Numbered from the stretch's first letter, positions 53,474-62,703 are shown. The stretch is 63,167 nucleotides of DNA from Paracoccaceae bacterium (GCA_028875855.1 JAGWVA010000015.1:1-63167), one strand, 5' to 3'. A program made the numbers and translations. Notes: generated from the letters alone by a model not told the origin.

Positions 53474-54739
53474 ATGGATCACTTCGTTTACAAGCACGGC
53501 GCGCTTCACGCCGAGGACGTTCCGGTGGCCGAGATCGCGGCCGCCGTGGGCACGCCGTTCTATTGCTACTCGGCGCAGACGCTGACGCGGCATTTCACGC
53601 TGTTCCGGGAGGCGCTGAGCCCCCTGCCGCATCTGGTGTGCTTTGCGATCAAGTCGCTGTCGAACGTGGCCGTTCTGAAGCTCCTGGGCGATCTGGGCGC
53701 CGGGATGGACGTGGTTTCCATCGGCGAATACCTGCGCGCCAAGGCGGCCGGTGTGCCGGGGGACCGCATCGTCTTTTCCGGCGTTGGCAAGACGCGTGAC
53801 GAGATGCGGATGGCGCTTGAAGGCGGTATCCGCCAGTTCAACGTGGAAAGCGAGCCGGAGCTGATCGCGCTGTCCGAGGTCGCGGCCGCGATGGGCCTGC
53901 GTGCGCCGATCACGCTGCGCGTGAACCCGGACGTGGACGCCAAGACCCATGCCAAGATCGCGACCGGCAAGAAGGAAAACAAGTTCGGCATCCCGATCAG
54001 CCGCGCAAGCGCCGTCTATGCCGAGGCCGCCCGCCTGCCGGGAATCGAGGTCGTGGGCATCGACGTCCATATCGGCAGCCAGCTGACCGACCTCGCCCCG
54101 TTCGAGCAGGCCTTCGCCAAGGTCGCCGACCTCACCCGCCAACTGCGTGCCGAAGGCCATGACATCCGCCGCCTCGACCTTGGCGGCGGGCTGGGCATTC
54201 CCTACACGCAAAGCAACGAGACCCCGCCCCTGCCAAGCGACTACGGCGCCATGATCAAGCGCACGGTGGGCGATCTGGGCTGCGAGATCGAGATCGAGCC
54301 CGGCCGCCTGATCTCGGGCAACGCGGGCATCCTCGTCTCGTCGGTCATCTACGTCAAATCGGGGGAAGAGCGCGACTTCCTGATCCTTGACGCCGCGATG
54401 AACGACCTGGTCCGCCCGGCGATGTATGACGCGCATCACGATATCGTGCCCGTGGTCGAGCCGCCGGTGGGCGTCGAACAGCAGCGCTACGACGTGGTGG
54501 GGCCGATCTGCGAGACGGGCGATACCTTCGCCAAGGGCCGCGACCTTGCGCCGATGCAGCCGGGCGATCTGGTCGCGTTCCGCTCGGCCGGGGCCTATGG
54601 CGCGGTGATGGCGTCGGAATACAATTCCCGCCCATTGGTGCCAGAGGTCTTGGTTCGCGGCGATCACCATGCTGTAATCCGTCCGCGACCGTCCTATATC
54701 GATCTGGTGAAGCGCGACGTCATTCCCGATTGGCTCTAG
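53474..54739 (+). CDS. lysA: Diaminopimelate decarboxylase
   Basis: 421 residues. PLP-dependent conversion of meso-DAP to lysine. The Schiff-base lysine is Lys60 (CFAIKSLSN), followed by the GAGMDVVSIGEYLRA segment, HIGSQLTDLAPF, the Gly-rich phosphate loop LDLGGGLGIPY, EIEPGRLISGN and VVGPICETGDTFAKGR with the Cys of the partner active site. Length is standard. It follows argH and the lipoprotein, with a gap of 84 bases that lacks a terminator. Confidence 0.97.
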   Translation: MDHFVYKHGALHAEDVPVAEIAAAVGTPFYCYSAQTLTRHFTLFREALSPLPHLVCFAIKSLSNVAVLKLLGDLGAGMDVVSIGEYLRAKAAGVPGDRIVFSGVGKTRDEMRMALEGGIRQFNVESEPELIALSEVAAAMGLRAPITLRVNPDVDAKTHAKIATGKKENKFGIPISRASAVYAEAARLPGIEVVGIDVHIGSQLTDLAPFEQAFAKVADLTRQLRAEGHDIRRLDLGGGLGIPYTQSNETPPLPSDYGAMIKRTVGDLGCEIEIEPGRLISGNAGILVSSVIYVKSGEERDFLILDAAMNDLVRPAMYDAHHDIVPVVEPPVGVEQQRYDVVGPICETGDTFAKGRDLAPMQPGDLVAFRSAGAYGAVMASEYNSRPLVPEVLVRGDHHAVIRPRPSYIDLVKRDVIPDWL

Positions 54740-54773
54740 GCCCGGCCCGACCGGACCCGGCCGGAAAGGACCC

Positions 54774-57365
54774 ATGAAGCGGAGAACTCGGAGTCCGGAA
54801 GGCCCGCTCGACCGCCTGCGGTGGCCGATCCGCCTGACATGGCTCGGGCTGCTGGCGGAACGGATCGTGCGCAGCTTCTGGCCGCTCTGGACCGTCGTCT
54901 TCGCGCTGGTCGCCGTCGCCGCGTTCCGGCTTCAGGATTACGTGCCGGTGGAAATCGCCTGGGCCGGGCTTCTGGCCGGGATCGCGGTGTTCGTCGGGGG
55001 GCTCTGGACCGGGCTCGGACGGTTCCGCATTCCCACGCTGGACGAGGTCCTTGACCGGCTCGACAGCCGCCTGCCCGGCCGGCCCATCGCGGCGCTGCGC
55101 GACCGGCAGGCAATCGGGGTGGACGACCCCGAGTCGACGCAGATCTGGCAGGCCCACCAGGCCCGGATGGCCGACCGCGCGGCCAAGGCGAAGGCGGTGG
55201 AACCGGACCTGCGACTGTCGCGGCAGGACCCTTTTGCGCTGCGCTATGTCGCGCTTCTGGGTCTTATCCTTGCGCTTGGCTTCGGCTCGATCTGGCAGGT
55301 CGCGGGCTTCTCGCCCCTGCCCGGTGGCGCGGCGGTCGCCGCCGGCCCGGCCTGGGAAGGCTGGATCAAGCCGCCGCTTTATACCGGCAAGCCGACGATC
55401 TACCTTAGCGACATCAAGACCGACGATCTGTCCGTCCCGCAGGGCAGCGCGGTGACGCTGCGGCTTTACGGCAAGGTCGGCGCGCTTACCGTGGCCGAGA
55501 CGGTCTCGGGGCGCACCGGCAAGATCGCGCCCGCCTTCGCGGCCGACCAGAGCTTTCCCATCACCCGCTCGGGCGAGTTGTCCATCAACGGGCGCGGCGG
55601 GCGAAGCTGGTCGGTCTCCGTCATCCCGGATGAAAAGCCCGCCGTCCGCATCCTCGACCGCCCGCAACGGCAGGCCAACGGCGAGATGCGGCTGCCGTTC
55701 CGTGCAACCGACGACTATGGCGTGGTGAAGGGCAAGGCGGTCATCGCGCTCGACCTTGCGAAGATCGACCGCCGCTATGGCCTTGCCGCAGCGCCCGAGC
55801 CGCGCGCGCCGATCGTGCTGGACCTGCCGATGCCGATCAACGGCAAGCGCAGCGATTTCAACGGCGTCCTGAGCGACAACCTGCAAAAGAACGCCTGGGC
55901 CAACCTGCCGGTGACGATCACGCTGACGGTGACGGACGCGGCCGGGCAGCAAAGCGATCCGGCCACGATGGAGGTGGACCTGCCGGGCAAGCGCTTCTTC
56001 GACCCGCTGGCGGCAGCCGTGATCGAGATGCGCCGCGACCTGCTGTGGTCACGGGCCAATGGCGAACGCACCGACGAGATCCTGCGGGCGATCACCTGGC
56101 AACCGCAGGGCTTCATCAAGAACCAGAGCGCCTACCTGTTGCTGCGGGTGGCGATGCGCCGGCTCGAGGCGGGGATCGCGGCCCCCGGCGGGCTGACGGT
56201 TGCCGTGCGCGACGAGGTGGCGGAGGCGCTCTGGCAGGTCGCGATCACGCTGGAGCGCGGGACGCTGTCGGATGCGCTCGACCGGCTGAAGCAGGCGCAG
56301 GACAAGCTGTCCGAGGCGATCCGGCGCGGTGCCAGCAAGGACGAGATCGCCAAGCTGATGGACGACCTGAACCAGGCGCTGCGGAACTACGTCGCCCGGC
56401 TTGCCGAACAGCAGCAGGGCAAAGATCAGCAGACCGCGCAGAACCAGAACACCCAGACCATCACGGGCGACCAGATGCAGCAGATGCTGAACCGGCTGCA
56501 GCAGCTGATGGAGCAGGGCAAGATGGCCGAGGCGCAACGGCTTCTCGACGCGCTGCGCAACCTGACGCAGAACATGCGCGTGGCGCAGGGCGCGGGCGGC
56601 ATGCAGGTGCCCGGCAGCAACGCGATGAAGGGGCTGTCCGACACGCTGCGCAAGCAGCAGGGCCTGTCCGACAAGACCTTCCAGGACCTTCAGAACCGCT
56701 TTGCGCAGCAGTTGGGCCAGCAGCCCGGCGGACAGGGCCAGCCCGGCGCCGAGGGGCAGAACGGCAGCACCGGCGCGCAGGGCGAGGGAAGTCAGGGCAA
56801 CGGCGGGCAGACGCCGACCCCCGGCGCAGGCCCCGGGCCCCGGCAAGGGCAGGGCCAGGGCACTGGTCCGGGCGACCTGGCCCAGCAACAGCAGGCCCTT
56901 CGGCAAGAGCTGAACCGGCAGTTGCAAGGTCTTCTTCCGGGCGACGGGACCGCCGAGGGCCGCGCGGCGCGCGACGCCCTTGACCGCGCGGGACGCGCCA
57001 TGGATCAGGCGGCGCAGGACCTCCAGTCGGGCGACAACGCCCATGCGCTCGACCAGCAGGCGCAGGCGCTCGATGCGCTGCGCAAGGGGCTGCACAGCAT
57101 GGATCAGGCGATGGCCAAGGGCCTTCCCGACGGGCCGCAGCAAAGCGGACAGGCCGATGGCGCAGGCCGCGGCGGGCAAAGCGATCCCCTGGGCCGTCAG
57201 GTGGGCGACGCGGGCGCGATCGGCACGCAGCAGAACCTGTTGCAGGGGCCCGATGTCTATCGGCGCGCCCAGCAATTGCTGGACGAACTGCGCAAACGCT
57301 CGGGCGACCTCTCGCGCCCGCAGATCGAACGCGACTACCTGAGGCGGCTTTTGCAGCTGTTCTGA
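54774..57365 (+). CDS. TIGR02302/DUF4175 family membrane protein
   Basis: 863 residues. Three N-terminal hydrophobic segments (SFWPLWTVVFALVAVAAFRL, IAWAGLLAGIAVFVGGLW and YVALLGLILALGFGSIW near 155-175) are followed by a large extracytoplasmic region with an Ig-like part, a helical domain and a Gln/Gly-rich low-complexity stretch (about residues 640-710). A final helical segment ends PQIERDYLRRLLQLF. The family is conserved in alphaproteobacteria after lysA but has no established function. The start follows GGAAAGGA. Confidence 0.88.
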   Translation: MKRRTRSPEGPLDRLRWPIRLTWLGLLAERIVRSFWPLWTVVFALVAVAAFRLQDYVPVEIAWAGLLAGIAVFVGGLWTGLGRFRIPTLDEVLDRLDSRLPGRPIAALRDRQAIGVDDPESTQIWQAHQARMADRAAKAKAVEPDLRLSRQDPFALRYVALLGLILALGFGSIWQVAGFSPLPGGAAVAAGPAWEGWIKPPLYTGKPTIYLSDIKTDDLSVPQGSAVTLRLYGKVGALTVAETVSGRTGKIAPAFAADQSFPITRSGELSINGRGGRSWSVSVIPDEKPAVRILDRPQRQANGEMRLPFRATDDYGVVKGKAVIALDLAKIDRRYGLAAAPEPRAPIVLDLPMPINGKRSDFNGVLSDNLQKNAWANLPVTITLTVTDAAGQQSDPATMEVDLPGKRFFDPLAAAVIEMRRDLLWSRANGERTDEILRAITWQPQGFIKNQSAYLLLRVAMRRLEAGIAAPGGLTVAVRDEVAEALWQVAITLERGTLSDALDRLKQAQDKLSEAIRRGASKDEIAKLMDDLNQALRNYVARLAEQQQGKDQQTAQNQNTQTITGDQMQQMLNRLQQLMEQGKMAEAQRLLDALRNLTQNMRVAQGAGGMQVPGSNAMKGLSDTLRKQQGLSDKTFQDLQNRFAQQLGQQPGGQGQPGAEGQNGSTGAQGEGSQGNGGQTPTPGAGPGPRQGQGQGTGPGDLAQQQQALRQELNRQLQGLLPGDGTAEGRAARDALDRAGRAMDQAAQDLQSGDNAHALDQQAQALDALRKGLHSMDQAMAKGLPDGPQQSGQADGAGRGGQSDPLGRQVGDAGAIGTQQNLLQGPDVYRRAQQLLDELRKRSGDLSRPQIERDYLRRLLQLF

Positions 57366-57375
57366 GGCGGCCCGC

Positions 57376-58236
57376 TCAGCGGTGCTTGTTGATCATGTCA
57401 ACCGCCGCCATGACCTTCTGGTCAAGCCATGCGCGATACTGGTCGATCGCGGCGTGCAGCCCATTCAGCGGGCCCGCCAGCGCGGGATAGCGCTGCGACA
57501 GCGCGGGGCCCATCCGGTAAAGCACGAGGATGAGCACGAGGATCACGACCGCATAGCTGAAACCGCGGCGGAAGCCCCTGCGGTTCTGTTCCTGTTCGCC
57601 CGCGGCGCTGTCGCTGTCGGGCGAAGGGGCGGGGAAATCGGCCTGTCCGCCGGCCCGCAGGGTCGAGTTGATCTGTTCGATGTCGGGCAGCAGGTTCCGG
57701 CGCGATCCGCGCTGCGGCTGATGCGGTTCCTCGAGGTCGTCTTCGTCCTCATCGATGTCGGGCACGGGAACCGGCGACGGGGCGGCGGCCGGCTTCGGCG
57801 CGGGGGCAGGCGCGGGCACGCCAAGCTCGGGCTGGATCTGCACCGGCCCTTCGGCCTCGCGGGCGCGCTTTTCGCGCTCGGCTTCCTCGCGCAGGACGGC
57901 CTGGATGTTCTCGTCGAGCGGGCGGCGACGTTGGGGGCGCACGGTCTGGGGCATGTCGGCCGCGGCCTCATGCGCCGCGCCGTCCGCTGCTCCCGCGTCG
58001 CGATCCTCAGCAGCCTCGGCCTGCGGGGTGCTGTCCTCGGCTTCTGCCGTCTCTGGCAGGGCTGGCGCGGGTTCGGCAGCCGATGCCGCAATGGCCGCCT
58101 CTGCCGCCTGCGCGGCGGCGGAAACCTGGAACCAGGTGTGGCTGCAATTGGAACATTGCACGTCGCGCCCCGCTTCCGGGATGGCACGATCGTCAACCTC
58201 GTATTGGGCCCCGCAATTCGGACAGGTCAGCCGCAT
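57376..58236 (-). CDS. MJ0042-type zinc-ribbon protein with a C-terminal membrane anchor
   Basis: 286 residues. The N-terminus MRLTCPNCGAQYEVDDRAIP and then CSNCSHTWFQV gives two CxxC pairs, a zinc ribbon of the MJ0042/zinc_ribbon_5 type. A long Ala/Glu/Pro-rich, low-complexity middle (about 45-200) follows, then a transmembrane helix (YAVVILVLILVLYRMG) and a short amphipathic end (AAIDQYRAWLDQKVMAAVDM). The start is placed at the CPNC Met, eleven bases after a purine-rich AGAGGGACG. It is divergent from ftsE. Role unknown; a cell-envelope or division link is suggested by position only. Confidence 0.82.
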   Translation of the reverse strand: MRLTCPNCGAQYEVDDRAIPEAGRDVQCSNCSHTWFQVSAAAQAAEAAIAASAAEPAPALPETAEAEDSTPQAEAAEDRDAGAADGAAHEAAADMPQTVRPQRRRPLDENIQAVLREEAEREKRAREAEGPVQIQPELGVPAPAPAPKPAAAPSPVPVPDIDEDEDDLEEPHQPQRGSRRNLLPDIEQINSTLRAGGQADFPAPSPDSDSAAGEQEQNRRGFRRGFSYAVVILVLILVLYRMGPALSQRYPALAGPLNGLHAAIDQYRAWLDQKVMAAVDMINKHR

Positions 58237-58416
58237 CTTCGTCCCTCTGTCAGTCCCGTCTGCGCGGGCGGCTTCTCGTATCTCTAGCAATTCCCGCTAT
58301 AGTCTCCAAGTCTTTGTGACGTAAGTGCGACTTTTCAAAGTCTCTTGCATTGAAAGCGCCGGCGCAGTGGGCGAGGATGCGCCCGCCGGAGTCGCTGGTG
58401 ACCGTCGGGGGAATAT

Positions 58417-59088
58417 GTGATCGAATTTCATCATGTCGCCTACAACTACGGTGGCGGCGAACTGCTCACGGACATCAGCCTGCGTCTGGCCCCCGGCTCG
58501 TTCCATTTCCTCACCGGCCCGTCGGGCGCGGGCAAGACGACCTTTCTGAAACTCTGCTATGGCGAGCTTCACCCAACTGCGGGCCGCGTGACGCTGGAAG
58601 ACCGCGACATGCGCGGCTTCAGCCGGGACGAGGTGGCGCAGATGCGCCGGCGCGTGGGGGTTGTGCATCAGGACTGCCAGTTCCTTGATCACCTTCCGCT
58701 TGCGGAAAACGTGGCCCTGCCGCTGACCGCAACCGGCCAGCCGCGCCGGGACGATGATCTTGAGGCGCTGCTGAGCTGGGTCGGGCTGAAACCGCTGTCG
58801 GGCCACCTGCCGCCCTCGCTGTCGGGGGGCGAGCGGCAGCGCGCGGCACTGGCGCGGGCGGTCATCACCTCGCCCGACGTCATCCTTGCCGACGAGCCGA
58901 CCGGCAACCTTGACTGGGAGATGTCGCTGAGGCTTCTGACCCTGCTGGTGGAGTTGAACAAGATGGGCAAGACGATCCTGATCGCGACGCATGACCTCAA
59001 CCTGATCCGCAGCGCGAAAAGCCAGGTGCCCGCGCGCGTGCTGCGCATCCGGGACCGTCGCCTGCAACTGGCGGGGAGCGACCTGTGA
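58417..59088 (+). CDS. ftsE: Cell division ATP-binding protein FtsE
   Basis: 223 residues with a GTG start after GGGGGAA. The ABC ATPase landmarks are Walker A GPSGAGKTT, Q-loop VHQDCQF, signature LSGGERQR and Walker B VILADEPTGNLD. FtsEX couples ATP use in the cytoplasm to activation of peptidoglycan hydrolases or regulators at the septum. The stop overlaps the ftsX start (GTGA). Confidence 0.95.
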   Translation: MIEFHHVAYNYGGGELLTDISLRLAPGSFHFLTGPSGAGKTTFLKLCYGELHPTAGRVTLEDRDMRGFSRDEVAQMRRRVGVVHQDCQFLDHLPLAENVALPLTATGQPRRDDDLEALLSWVGLKPLSGHLPPSLSGGERQRAALARAVITSPDVILADEPTGNLDWEMSLRLLTLLVELNKMGKTILIATHDLNLIRSAKSQVPARVLRIRDRRLQLAGSDL

Positions 59089-59978
59089 ACGGGATCGCAC
59101 GGTTCCTGATGGGCGATACGACGGCGGACCGGATCGTGCCGCCGACGGGCTTTACCGCCCGGCTCACGACCTTCACCGCCGCCGCGATGGCCTTCCTTGC
59201 CGTCTTCGCGCTGGCGCTGTCGCTGGCGTCAGGCAGGCTGGCGGAACGCTGGTCGGCCGCGCTGGCGCAGACCGCCACGATCCGCATCTCGGCCCCCTCC
59301 GACCAGATGGCGGCGCAGACGGCGAAGGTGATGGCCATCCTCAAGGAGACGCCGGGTGTCGCCTCTGCCCAACCGCTGACGGATGCGCAGCAGAAGAAGC
59401 TGCTGGAGCCGTGGTTCGGTCCCGACCTGCCCTTGGACGCGCTGCCGATCCCCCGGCTGGTCGATGTGCGCGAGACGGCGCAGGGCTTCGACGCCGAGGG
59501 GCTGCGCAACCGGCTGGCGGCTTCGGTGCCGGGCGCGGTGCTGGACGACCACACGCGCTGGCGCAAACCGCTGGTGGCCGCGGCGGATCGTCTGCGCCTG
59601 CTGGGGCTGGTGGCGATCCTGCTGATCGCGGGGGCGACGGCGGCGATGATCACGCTCGCGGCGAACGCGGCGCTTGCGGCCAATGGGCAGGTGATCCGCG
59701 TCCTGCGGCTGATCGGGGCCCGCGACCGTTACATCGCCCGCGCCTTCGTGCGTCGTTTCACGCTGCGGGCGCTGGCTGGCGCGGCGATCGGAACCGTCCT
59801 TGGCATGGGCGCCGTCCTGCTCCTGCCCGCGCAGAACGAGGCGGGCGGCTTCCTGACCGGGCTGGGCTTTCAGGGGCTGGGCTGGGCCTGGCCCCTGCTG
59901 ATACCGCCGCTGGCCGCGCTCGTGTCGTTCCTGGCCACGCAGGCGGCCGCCTTCCACACGCTTCGGGGGCTGTCCTGA
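59085..59978 (+). CDS. ftsX: Cell division permease-like protein FtsX
   Basis: 297 residues. It has an N-terminal transmembrane helix (TFTAAAMAFLAVFALALSLA), an extracytoplasmic domain (about 45-165), and three further helices, the usual four-helix FtsX layout (LRLLGLVAILLIAGATAAMI near 170-190). The GTG start overlaps the ftsE stop. The last base of its TGA is the A of the plsC ATG, so translation is likely coupled. Confidence 0.94.
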   Translation: MNGIARFLMGDTTADRIVPPTGFTARLTTFTAAAMAFLAVFALALSLASGRLAERWSAALAQTATIRISAPSDQMAAQTAKVMAILKETPGVASAQPLTDAQQKKLLEPWFGPDLPLDALPIPRLVDVRETAQGFDAEGLRNRLAASVPGAVLDDHTRWRKPLVAAADRLRLLGLVAILLIAGATAAMITLAANAALAANGQVIRVLRLIGARDRYIARAFVRRFTLRALAGAAIGTVLGMGAVLLLPAQNEAGGFLTGLGFQGLGWAWPLLIPPLAALVSFLATQAAAFHTLRGLS

Positions 59979-60715
59979 TGGCGCGGGTCGGTCGCTGGAT
60001 CCTGTCGTTCCTCTTCGTCGTCCAGATGTATGCGATGATGGCGCTGATGGCCGTCTTCTTCACGCCATGGGCGATCATCGACCGGCGCGGCGCCTTCGCG
60101 GGCGTGCACACCTATTGCAACTGGGTCCGCTGGACCGCGCGCATCATGGTCGGCCTGCGCTCGGAAATCCGGGGACAGGTGCCCGAGGGCGAGGCGCTGA
60201 TCGCCTCCAAGCACCAATCTTTCTTCGACATCATCCTGATCTGCTCGGTCGCGCCGCGACCGAAGTTCATCATGAAGCGCGAACTGATCCGCGCCCCGAT
60301 CCTGGGCTGGTATGCGCTGCGCATCGGCTGCGTGCCGGTCGATCGCGGCAAGCGGGCGCAGGCGATCTCGCAGATGATGACCGGCGTGGCAGAAGGGCGG
60401 ACGGAGCCCGGGCAGCTCATCATCTATCCGCAGGGCACCCGCGTGGCGCCGGGGGCGGCAAAGCCCTACAAGGTCGGCACCGGGCTGCTTTATCAGGAAC
60501 TGGGCGGACCCTGCGTGCCGGCTGCCACCAACGTGGGCGTGTTCTGGCCGCGCACGGGGATTTACCGCAAGCCGGGCCTTGCCGTGATGGAATTCCTGCC
60601 CGCGATCCCGCCGGGGCGGGACGTGGAGGACTTCATGGCCGAACTGGAAGAGGTGATCGAAGGGGCGTCCAACCGGCTGATGGCAGAGGCGGGGTTTCCC
60701 ACAGGTGGCCACTGA
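59978..60715 (+). CDS. plsC: 1-acyl-sn-glycerol-3-phosphate acyltransferase (PlsC)
   Basis: 245 residues. It acylates lysophosphatidate to phosphatidate at the inner membrane. An N-terminal hydrophobic segment (FLFVVQMYAMMALMAVFFTPW) is followed by motif I HQSFFD (HX4D), motif II with GCVPVDRGKR, and motif III YPQGTR, where the common Glu of EGTR is Gln. The final helix ends in SNRLMAEAGFPTGGH. It overlaps both ftsX (ATGA) and the next gene. Its presence in the ftsEX cluster links phospholipid supply and division, a link of inference. Confidence 0.92.
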   Translation: MARVGRWILSFLFVVQMYAMMALMAVFFTPWAIIDRRGAFAGVHTYCNWVRWTARIMVGLRSEIRGQVPEGEALIASKHQSFFDIILICSVAPRPKFIMKRELIRAPILGWYALRIGCVPVDRGKRAQAISQMMTGVAEGRTEPGQLIIYPQGTRVAPGAAKPYKVGTGLLYQELGGPCVPAATNVGVFWPRTGIYRKPGLAVMEFLPAIPPGRDVEDFMAELEEVIEGASNRLMAEAGFPTGGH

Positions 60716-61049
60716 TCCCGAGACGATGGCCTTCCTGCTCGAACAGATGGCCGAGGCGGGCGAGGTCCGGGCCCGGCGGATGTTCGGGGAATACGCGGTC
60801 TATCTGCACGACAAGGTCGTGGGCTTCGTCTGCGACGACCGGCTTTTCCTGAAACGCACGCCCGGCGCGCTGGCCCGTGTCAGCCGCGCGGTCGAAGGTT
60901 TCCCCTACCCCGGGGCCAAGCCCCACCTGCTGATCGAGGACGAGATCGACGCGCCGGAGGCGCTGGCCGCCCTGCTGCTGGCGGTGGCCGACGACCTGCC
61001 CGCCCCCAGGCAAAAAAATGCCGAAACGCCGCAAGACCTGACGCGGTGA
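60705..61049 (+). CDS. TfoX N-terminal-domain protein
   Basis: 114 residues from a GTG start, overlapping the end of plsC by 11 bases. It has the TfoX_N signature: MAFLLEQMAEAGEVRARRMFGEYAVYL, then KVVGFVCDDRLFLKRT and FPYPGAKPHLLIEDE. Only the N-terminal domain is present; full TfoX/Sxy competence regulators carry a second domain, and stand-alone N-domains are common with unknown roles. A later ATG at 60726 is an alternative start. Confidence 0.87.
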   Translation: MATDPETMAFLLEQMAEAGEVRARRMFGEYAVYLHDKVVGFVCDDRLFLKRTPGALARVSRAVEGFPYPGAKPHLLIEDEIDAPEALAALLLAVADDLPAPRQKNAETPQDLTR

Positions 61050-61059
61050 AGGAGATGCC

Positions 61060-61665
61060 ATGCAGTTCATCGAGACCGAAGAGGATCTGGCCGCGCTTTA
61101 CGGCACCCCGGGAGAGGCCGCGACGGCCAAGGTCGCCCGGCGACTGACCCCGCTCTACCGCGCGTGGATCGCCCGATCGCGGTTCTGCATCCTGTCCACC
61201 GTCGGGCCGGAAGGCACGGATGCCAGCCCGCGGGGCGACGACGGGCCGGTGGTGACGGTGCTTGATCCCGGCACGCTCGCCCTGCCGGACTGGCGCGGGA
61301 ACGACCGGATCGACTCGCTGCGCAACATCGTCCGGGATCCGCGTGTGTCGCTGATGTTCTTCGTGCCGGGATCGAACAACGTCGTCCGGGTGAATGGCCG
61401 GGGAGGGGTCACCGCGGATGCCGGCTTGCGGGCGCGGTTCGAGCGGTCCGGCAAACTGCCCCGCACGGTTCTGCTGATCGAGATTGCCGAGGTCTATTCC
61501 CAATGCGCGCGGGCTATTCTGCGCTCGGGCCTATGGACGCGCGGCGACGACAGCGAGGGGCTGCCCAGCTTCGGGGACATTCTGCGCGAGATGACCGAAG
61601 GCGCCATTGACGGTGCGGCCTATGACGCCGAATGGCCCGATCGCGCTGCGAAGACGATGTGGTAG
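61060..61665 (+). CDS. Pyridoxamine 5'-phosphate oxidase-like FMN protein
   Basis: 201 residues of the split-barrel flavin family. The segment FCILSTVGPEGTDASPRGDDGPVVTVLD and RVSLMFFVPGSNNVVRVNGRGGVT matches the MSMEG_1061-type PNPOx-like group. The C-terminal helix carries QCARAILRSGLW, usual for this group. It is 10 bases after the TfoX-like gene and likely the last gene of the ftsE operon. Substrate unknown. It converges on accA, 24 bases away. Confidence 0.88.
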   Translation: MQFIETEEDLAALYGTPGEAATAKVARRLTPLYRAWIARSRFCILSTVGPEGTDASPRGDDGPVVTVLDPGTLALPDWRGNDRIDSLRNIVRDPRVSLMFFVPGSNNVVRVNGRGGVTADAGLRARFERSGKLPRTVLLIEIAEVYSQCARAILRSGLWTRGDDSEGLPSFGDILREMTEGAIDGAAYDAEWPDRAAKTMW

Positions 61666-61689
61666 CGGCGATCAACGCCGCTGCCCCGA

Positions 61690-62649
61690 TCAGGCTGCGA
61701 GACCCTTGGTCCCCATGTCGAGGAATTTCTGCCGACGGTCGCGCACCAGAGCCTCGGGCTTCTTGCCGCCAAGCTCCTTCAGCATCGCGGCAATCGCCGC
61801 GCCCACCGCCTCGATCGCGTCTTTCGGCGCGCGTTGGGCGCCGCCGGTCGGCTCCTTGATGATGCGGTCGATCACGCCCAGCTTCAGCAGGTCCTGCGCC
61901 GTCAGACGCAGCGCCTCGGCGGCTTCGCGCATCTTCTCGGCATCCTTCCACAGGATCGAGGCGCAGCCCTCGGGCGAGATCACCGAATAGATCGAATGTT
62001 CCAGCATCGCGACACGGTTCGCCGTGGCAAAGGCCACCGCCCCGCCCGACCCGCCTTCGCCGATGATGACCGAGATCAGCGGGACGCCGATCTCAAGGCA
62101 TTTCTGCGTGGAGCGGGCGATCGCCTCGGACTGGCCGCGTTCCTCCGCGCCCTTGCCGGGATAGGCGCCGGGGGTATCGACCAGCGTGATCACCGGGAGA
62201 TGGAAGCGATGCGCAAGGTCCATGAGGCGGATCGCCTTGCGATACCCCTCCGGCCGCGCCATGCCGAAGTTGTGTTCGATCCGGCTTTTCGTGTCGTTGC
62301 CCTTCTCATGGCCGATCACGACGACGGGCGTGTCGTTGAACCGCGCCAGCCCGCCCATCACGGAATGGTCGTCGGCAAAGTTCCGGTCGCCCGCCAGCGG
62401 CATGTAATCGGTGAACAGCGCGTTGATGTAGTCGCGGCAATGCGGCCGTTCGGGGTGCCGCGCGACAAGGCATTTCTGCCAGGGCGTCAGACCCTTGTAG
62501 AGATCCCTCAGAAGCCCCTCGGCCTTCTTGTCGAGCGCGGCCGCTTCCTTTTCGACATCCATCTGCTGGTTCGAACGCGCCAAAGCGCGAAGCTCTTCGG
62601 CCTTGCCCTCGATTTCGGCAAGCGGTTTTTCGAATTCAAGGTAGTTCAT
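61690..62649 (-). CDS. accA: Acetyl-CoA carboxylase carboxyltransferase subunit alpha
   Basis: 319 residues. With AccD it transfers carboxyl from carboxybiotin to acetyl-CoA for fatty acid synthesis. It begins [20 protein letters not shown] and contains [14 protein letters not shown], DFxxLxGDR-like [41 protein letters not shown]-type [20 protein letters not shown] and [12 protein letters not shown]. Length is standard. It is preceded by a clear TTGCAT-N17-CATATA promoter and transcribed alone. Confidence 0.97.
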   Translation of the reverse strand: MNYLEFEKPLAEIEGKAEELRALARSNQQMDVEKEAAALDKKAEGLLRDLYKGLTPWQKCLVARHPERPHCRDYINALFTDYMPLAGDRNFADDHSVMGGLARFNDTPVVVIGHEKGNDTKSRIEHNFGMARPEGYRKAIRLMDLAHRFHLPVITLVDTPGAYPGKGAEERGQSEAIARSTQKCLEIGVPLISVIIGEGGSGGAVAFATANRVAMLEHSIYSVISPEGCASILWKDAEKMREAAEALRLTAQDLLKLGVIDRIIKEPTGGAQRAPKDAIEAVGAAIAAMLKELGGKKPEALVRDRRQKFLDMGTKGLAA

Positions 62650-62674
62650 GCGATGCTCCGCTGCGGACGCACTC

Positions 62675-62703
62675 TATATGGCCGGACGGACGCTGGAATG
62701 CAA
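62675..62703 (-). promoter_or_regulatory. Promoter of accA
   Basis: On the minus strand TTGCAT (62698-62703), exactly 17 bases, CATATA (62675-62680). The predicted start, near 62668, leaves a leader of about 19 bases. Confidence 0.7.
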
